8,616 nt of DNA from Streptomyces exfoliatus (lineage in GTDB: Bacteria; Actinomycetota; Actinomycetes; Streptomycetales; Streptomycetaceae): contig NZ_JNZP01000060.1 in the NCBI RefSeq assembly GCF_000725545.1, forward strand, positions 1-8,616, written 5' to 3'. Below are positions 6,067 through 8,616 of this stretch, piece after piece; the first letter of the stretch is position 1, and every line of letters begins with the position of its first letter. A program made the translations under genes and the position numbers. The notes below the pieces were generated by a model. That model did not search any database. It saw nothing but the letters and a program-made list of their open reading frames with translations, and was not told the DNA's origin.

Positions 6067-6086
6067 GGACATCCGGGTGGATGTCC
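6067..6086. promoter_or_regulatory. Inverted repeat GGACATCC-4-GGATGTCC
   Basis: Perfect 8-base arms (6067-6074 and 6079-6086) are separated by GGGT. The repeat lies 72 bases before the start of the gene at 6159. Size and spacing suit the operator of a small dimeric regulator. A leader hairpin is also possible. Confidence 0.35.
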
Positions 6087-6158
6087 TCTGGTGTCGCAAC
6101 TGTTCTCAGTCCCTGTGCTGTCGTCTCCTGCAGCTGCACGACGACTGAGGAGGCACTC

Positions 6159-6503
6159 ATGGCGGGGATCCAGGCTCTTACGACGACTCCGACCGCACTG
6201 TTGGATCTCGACCCGTACCGCTTCCCTGCCATGCTCACCGACGACTGGCACGAGGAGACGTCGACGGCCCACGGCACGATGGAGTTCGGCGACTGCCCAC
6301 TGCCTGCGCCTGTGCCTTCGAGCCGCCTGTCCATCCGTCTGGAGCCGGCCGACCGCCGCCGGCTGGACCTGCACGCGGCCCTCACCACGGCAGGTATCGC
6401 GCCCCTGCCGGGCGACCTCGACGCCATCGAGGCCCTGTGCTCGCTCGACGACACCACCCACATCGCCCTCCGGCGGTGGCTCAACCGGTTTGGCAACCCC
6501 TGA
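6159..6503 (+). CDS. 114-residue protein of unknown function
   Basis: The start is the ATG at 6159, with an excellent TGAGGAGG (6146-6153) five bases upstream. The frame is open far upstream, but that part is the paralogue remnant and non-coding-like sequence. The protein is soluble and acidic, with no membrane segment or signal peptide. Residues 12-32 read ALLDLDPYRFPAMLTDDWHE. The part from about 56 to 112 looks like a small helical domain (RLSIRLEPADRRRLDLHAAL, then LDAIEALCSLDDTTHIALRR with WLNRF). No motif identifies a family. It is followed at 115 bases by the coupled pair at 6619 and 7053 on the same strand, and could be co-transcribed with them. Confidence 0.7.
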   Translation: MAGIQALTTTPTALLDLDPYRFPAMLTDDWHEETSTAHGTMEFGDCPLPAPVPSSRLSIRLEPADRRRLDLHAALTTAGIAPLPGDLDAIEALCSLDDTTHIALRRWLNRFGNP

Positions 6504-6618
6504 CACATCACAAGAATCGGCCGGTTGAATCCGCCACGTCCCGCCTCCCTGCCCATACCGCTCCTGGTCCGGGATAGTCGGCCCCCTTCATCGGCTGATC
6601 CAGGGAACGAGGTAGCAG

Positions 6619-7056
6619 ATGAATCCCTCTTTGAAGTCGGTTCGGTGGCTGGCTTCCGCCTGTGACGACCCCACCGCGTGTCTGCGTGAATGGAGACTGA
6701 GCGCACGGGGTGTGGTGCTCCTGCCGGCGGGGCGGCTCTGGGACGCCCTGGCAGTTCCGGAAGACCTGGGACACAGCCTGCTCAACGCCGTGGCTCGCTG
6801 CGGGCAGCCGAGGAGCGGCCCGGTGCTTCGCGACAGCAGCCGCCAGGAACTCGTGCTCCTGATGACCCCAGGCGGTCCCGCAGCAAGGCTGGAGCGGACC
6901 GCCCGCTATCTGACAACCGGAACCTGGCTGGCCGTGCCCGACCCCGGCCGAAGAGTGCCCGGGCTCTCCTGGCTCGTCCCACCCGACGGAACAGGAACGC
7001 TCTTCTCCCCAAGGGATGTGTATCCCGCACTCGCACCACGACGGTCAGCGAGATGA
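6619..7056 (+). CDS. 145-residue protein resembling short Prim-Pol-like Streptomyces ORFs
   Basis: The ATG at 6619 follows GAGGTAG at about 6609-6615. The N-terminal RWLASACDDPTACLREW (9-25) and VVLLPAGRLWDAL (32-44) match the pattern 'WL-SA-DDP-AC---W...LPAGR-FDV'. That pattern is seen in short streptomycete proteins often labelled 'bifunctional DNA primase/polymerase N-terminal-like'. The mid-part has 'CGQPRSGPVLRD' (61-72), and a later 'GTWLAVPDP' (101-109) is followed by 'SWLVPP' (117-122). It is shorter than a true Prim-Pol domain, and no catalytic Asp/His set of a primase is evident, so enzymatic activity is doubtful. Its stop overlaps the start of the next gene (ATGA, 7053-7056), indicating translational coupling. 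Family assignment is by eye. Confidence 0.72.
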   Translation: MNPSLKSVRWLASACDDPTACLREWRLSARGVVLLPAGRLWDALAVPEDLGHSLLNAVARCGQPRSGPVLRDSSRQELVLLMTPGGPAARLERTARYLTTGTWLAVPDPGRRVPGLSWLVPPDGTGTLFSPRDVYPALAPRRSAR

Positions 7057-7226
7057 TGGAAAGAGCGAGGACGGGAGCCGGCCGCGCGTTCCGGAAGCTC
7101 TGGAGGCATCCCCGCCCGTGGGTTTCGGGGATCCGGCCGAAGAGTGCTCGTCTGCGATGGTTCCCGGCACTGCTACGCCGCCTGGTCTGGGGCGCCCGCC
7201 ACGACGTCTACCGACGTCGTTACTGA
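7053..7226 (+). CDS. 57-residue highly basic peptide, coupled to the upstream gene
   Basis: The ATG at 7053 overlaps the TGA of the preceding gene by four bases (ATGA), so translation is probably by re-initiation. A second ATG follows immediately. The peptide is extremely basic, with about a quarter of its residues Arg or Lys and very few acidic ones. It has several Trp residues: GRAFRKLWRHPRPWVSG (10-26), RLRWFPALLRRLVWGARH (33-50) and a C-terminal DVYRRRY. The second part could form an amphipathic cationic helix. It might bind nucleic acid or membranes, or work with its upstream partner. A strong terminator follows at 7262. No family was recognised. Confidence 0.5.
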   Translation: MMERARTGAGRAFRKLWRHPRPWVSGIRPKSARLRWFPALLRRLVWGARHDVYRRRY

Positions 7227-7261
7227 TGGCCTGACCGTCCGTTGAGCACTGAGGGCTTGGA

Positions 7262-7296
7262 AGGGGCGGTGTCACCCAGCACGGGACACCGCCCCT
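7262..7296 (+). terminator. Strong hairpin terminator after the coupled pair
   Basis: AGGGGCGGTGTC (7262-7273) pairs perfectly with GACACCGCCCCT (7285-7296) around an 11-base loop. It lies 36 bases beyond the stop at 7226 and separates the 6159-7226 group from the gene at 7602. Confidence 0.75.
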
Positions 7297-7601
7297 CTGC
7301 CGTGTCCGGCCAGCACCGGCGCCGCAACCCGCGCCGCGCTTGACCCGGTGCCCGGCAGCACGAAGGCCCCGGTCCCGAGGGAGACCCTGGCCTTCGGCGG
7401 AACGGTCCGGGAAGGGGAAGCCGACGGGCCGTTGACGCGGCCCCGTCGCCAGAGCGCGGAAGCGGGACCGCGGACCGCACCGGCCCCGACGTGGGGCGCC
7501 CGGGCCAGCACATGTGTCACGAGCCCAACGCTCCACCGCGGACAAGGACACGCTCCGCGTCAACGCCAAGCGCCTCCTTATCTCCTGCGAGGATGCTGCT
7601 C
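7297..7601. other. Gene-free stretch upstream of the 7602 gene
   Basis: Both strands show only incidental open frames. TTGAC occurs at 7340 and 7433, but neither is followed at proper spacing by a TANNNT-like -10. The promoter of the 7602 gene was therefore not located. The ribosome binding site GCGAGG is at 7587-7592. Confidence 0.35.
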
Positions 7602-7979
7602 ATGCAGCCGCTGCCGATCCCCTGCCCCGCAGACCGGATCCCGGACGCGACGGGCATGGACGCCTTCACCACCGCGTACAGCGCGGCCAAGGAGCAGCAG
7701 GCTGTGTTCGTCGCCATCGAGTGCCAGGGCCCGCGGTGGACGGTGAAGGCCGACGTGCTCACCGCACTGCGGCACACCCTCGACACCACGGTGCACGACG
7801 CCGTCCGCGAGGCCGTCGGGCACCTGATCGACTCCCGGCAGAGCCGCCCCGACTCCATCGCCGACCCCGTCTACGTCGTGCTGTACGACGTAGACGGCGA
7901 ACTGCGGACCCGGGAACTGGCCGCCGCCTTCTGCGGCGACCTCGAACCTCTGGCCCGCGCCGTACCTCCCTCGTCCTGA
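7602..7979 (+). CDS. 125-residue protein of unknown function (intact family member)
   Basis: The ATG at 7602 lies 9 bases after GCGAGG (7587-7592). An ATG at 7593 is too close to that site to be the start. Residues about 20-75 form an alpha/beta-looking region ([20 protein letters not shown] at 21-40, [15 protein letters not shown] at 46-60, [14 protein letters not shown] at 64-77). The conserved C-terminal core [20 protein letters not shown] (82-101) ends in [18 protein letters not shown]. The core resembles two strands with acidic turns and a helix. No signal peptide or membrane helix is present. The C-terminal core recurs as a decayed copy at 5742-5913, so this is a family with more than one member in the genome. 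No function was recognised. Confidence 0.72.
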   Translation: MQPLPIPCPADRIPDATGMDAFTTAYSAAKEQQAVFVAIECQGPRWTVKADVLTALRHTLDTTVHDAVREAVGHLIDSRQSRPDSIADPVYVVLYDVDGELRTRELAAAFCGDLEPLARAVPPSS

Positions 7980-8079
7980 CGGTCACTTCCCCCTGGGGCG
8001 TGAGGCGTTTCCTGAGGTCACAGCGGGTGCGGGCGTGTACCGTCCCGGTTAGCTGTCGTGGTTCGGATCTTCCCCCTTT

Positions 8080-8106
8080 GCCCATGCCTTCGGCGTGGGC
8101 TTTTTT
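8080..8106 (+). promoter_or_regulatory. Terminator-like hairpin in the csp 5' leader
   Basis: GCCCATGCC (8080-8088) pairs with GGCGTGGGC (8092-8100) through nine pairs (one T-G) around a TTC loop, followed at once by six T (8101-8106). This is a textbook intrinsic terminator, yet it lies 85 bases upstream of the cold shock start codon in the same orientation. It could end the 7602 gene transcript or act as an attenuator within a long csp leader. TACCGT at 8038-8043 is a possible -10 of a csp promoter upstream of the hairpin, but the matching -35 is weak. Confidence 0.6.
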
Positions 8107-8191
8107 GCTGTGCTGTGCCGCAGGAACCAGGGCGATCACCTCCGCCTCCCACACCGTGTGGGCGGCGTTCATCGACTGGAAGGCATCAGCT

Positions 8192-8395
8192 ATGGCTACG
8201 GGAACTGTGAAGTGGTTCAACGCGGAGAAGGGCTTCGGCTTCATCGCCCAGGACGGCGGCGGCCCGGACGTCTTCGCTCACTACTCGGCGATCAACTCGA
8301 CGGGCTTCCGTGAGCTCCAGGAGGGCCAGATGGTGACGTTCGACGTCACCCAGGGTCAGAAGGGCCCCCAGGCGGAGAACATCAACCTCGCCTGA
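8192..8395 (+). CDS. CspA-family cold shock protein
   Basis: This is a 67-residue single cold-shock domain, the usual length for bacterial CspA-type RNA chaperones. These bind single-stranded RNA and DNA and melt secondary structure in the cytoplasm. It begins [18 protein letters not shown], containing the Trp/Phe surface (KWFN, 7-10) and RNP1 (KGFGFI, 13-18). RNP2 is VFAHYS (27-32), close to the common VFVHFS, and the domain ends [13 protein letters not shown] with the usual 'QGPQA-NV'-type closing. The ATG is preceded by GGAAGG (8178-8183) eight bases away. The same frame is open far upstream but is non-coding there. It is transcribed alone, with a structured leader and a strong terminator at 8405. 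Streptomycetes carry many csp paralogues, so no gene symbol is assigned. Confidence 0.96.
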   Translation: MATGTVKWFNAEKGFGFIAQDGGGPDVFAHYSAINSTGFRELQEGQMVTFDVTQGQKGPQAENINLA

Positions 8396-8404
8396 GTCCA
8401 TACG

Positions 8405-8441
8405 GCGAGGACCGGGGCAGACGCAGTGCCTCGGTCCTCGC
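8405..8441 (+). terminator. Strong terminator of the csp gene
   Basis: Positions 8405-8419 pair with 8427-8441 over 15 bp (one G-T pair) around a 7-base loop. It begins 10 bases after the csp stop codon. No long T-run follows, as is common in high-GC actinomycetes. Confidence 0.8.
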
Positions 8442-8502
8442 TGTTCCATTGCCGGGAATCGGGGCTTCAGCTGTCCGGGCTGGGGGAGCAGTAGCCAGGA
8501 AC

Positions 8503-8530
8503 GCCCCGCCGCCATCTGGGGCGGCGGGGC
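8503..8530 (-). terminator. Terminator of the right-edge minus-strand gene
   Basis: GCCCCGCCGCC (8503-8513) and GGCGGCGGGGC (8520-8530) form a perfect 11-bp stem with a 6-base loop. It lies 14 bases beyond the stop codon (8545-8547) of the gene entering from the right. Confidence 0.75.
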
Positions 8531-8544
8531 GCAGGCTTACTTGG

Positions 8545-8616
8545 TTAGGGCTGGTCGCCGGTGTAGCGGTAGATCTCGGCGTTGGCGTTGACGCCCCAGA
8601 CGGTGCCGTCGGCCGC
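8545..8616 (-). CDS. C-terminus of a tectonin/beta-propeller-like protein (partial)
   Basis: Only the last 23 residues are in the window: AADGTVWGVNANAEIYRYTG followed by DQP and the TAA at 8545-8547. The pattern 'DGTVWGVNAN-EIYRYTG' is that of a tectonin-type beta-propeller blade (typically 'DG-VWGVN-ND-IY-R'), found in lectin-like, often secreted, actinobacterial proteins. The rest of the gene lies beyond the right edge. It converges on the csp gene and has its own terminator at 8503-8530. Confidence 0.65.
   Translation of the reverse strand, partial: AADGTVWGVNANAEIYRYTGDQP

Larger units (their letters stand above)
5665..6158. other. Gap holding a gene remnant and an inverted repeat
   Basis: This gap separates leftward pncA from the rightward unknown gene at 6159. 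Besides the paralogue remnant (5742-5913) it contains GGACATCC/GGATGTCC at 6067-6086. No confident promoter was identified for either flanking gene, although both must be transcribed from here. Confidence 0.4.

Noticed and set aside
5787..6503. A single 238-residue protein starting at the TTG at 5787
   Set aside because: The frame is open, but the middle (about 5914-6158) lacks coding character, and a strong ribosome binding site with ATG lies at 6146-6161. The front is better explained as a paralogue remnant.
7514..8395. A 293-residue protein with a C-terminal cold-shock domain
   Set aside because: The upstream part is a shadow of the 7602 gene and crosses the terminator-like leader. The csp ATG at 8192 has its own ribosome binding site and gives the normal family length.
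1..8616. TTA (bldA-dependent) codons in the genes
   Set aside because: None was found in frame in the genes I accept, so no bldA-type control is claimed.
1..8616. tRNA, rRNA or CRISPR
   Set aside because: No GGTTCRANNC-type T-arm in a cloverleaf context, no rRNA-like stretch and no regularly spaced repeat array were seen.

Overview
The window looks like chromosomal DNA of a Streptomyces or a close actinomycete. GC is very high, codon third positions are strongly G/C, purine-rich ribosome binding sites are clear, and several short ORFs resemble the small hypothetical proteins typical of streptomycetes. It is an accessory-type stretch: small genes in mixed orientation, wide intergenic gaps and several gene remnants. 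No rRNA, tRNA or CRISPR array was seen.

Left part (1-2600): a strong terminator for a gene outside the window, then a spacer with three copies of GGCTTGCCCA, then a 79-residue two-helix membrane protein on +. A gene-free stretch follows. Next is a leftward pair: a 35-residue single-helix peptide and a 240-residue membrane-anchored protein of unknown function. Divergent from this pair is a SnoaL/NTF2-like protein. The shared 335-base divergent region carries several TGCAAC sites, two of them in a palindrome.

Middle (2600-5700): the C-terminal stub of an IS5-type transposase runs antisense into the end of a leftward alpha-helical-repeat (HEAT-like) gene. A perfect 20-bp-arm inverted repeat sits just upstream of that gene's ribosome binding site. 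A short stub resembling an FG-GAP/VCBS repeat lies on the minus strand. Next on + is an intact SRAP (YedK/HMCES-type) abasic-site-processing protein. A gap of about 450 bases holds a possible 41-residue membrane peptide on minus. Last come a start-less C-terminal reading frame and an intact nicotinamidase (PncA), both on minus.

Right part (5700-8616): a decayed copy of the 7602-7979 gene, then a 114-residue unknown protein. Next is a translationally coupled pair: a 145-residue protein resembling short Streptomyces Prim-Pol-like ORFs, and a very basic 57-residue peptide. After a strong hairpin terminator come the intact 125-residue family member and a CspA-type cold shock gene. Its leader contains a terminator-like hairpin followed by six T. 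The right edge holds the C-terminus of a convergent tectonin/beta-propeller-like protein, and the two converging genes are separated by two strong hairpins.

The well-characterised functions are DNA-damage processing (SRAP), NAD salvage (PncA) and RNA chaperoning (Csp). They do not form an obvious single pathway. The more unusual material is regulatory structure and gene decay: an attenuator-like csp leader, a large palindrome at the HEAT gene, clustered TGCAAC motifs, and a paralogue remnant and intact copy on either side of three small genes. I found no convincing new multi-gene system.
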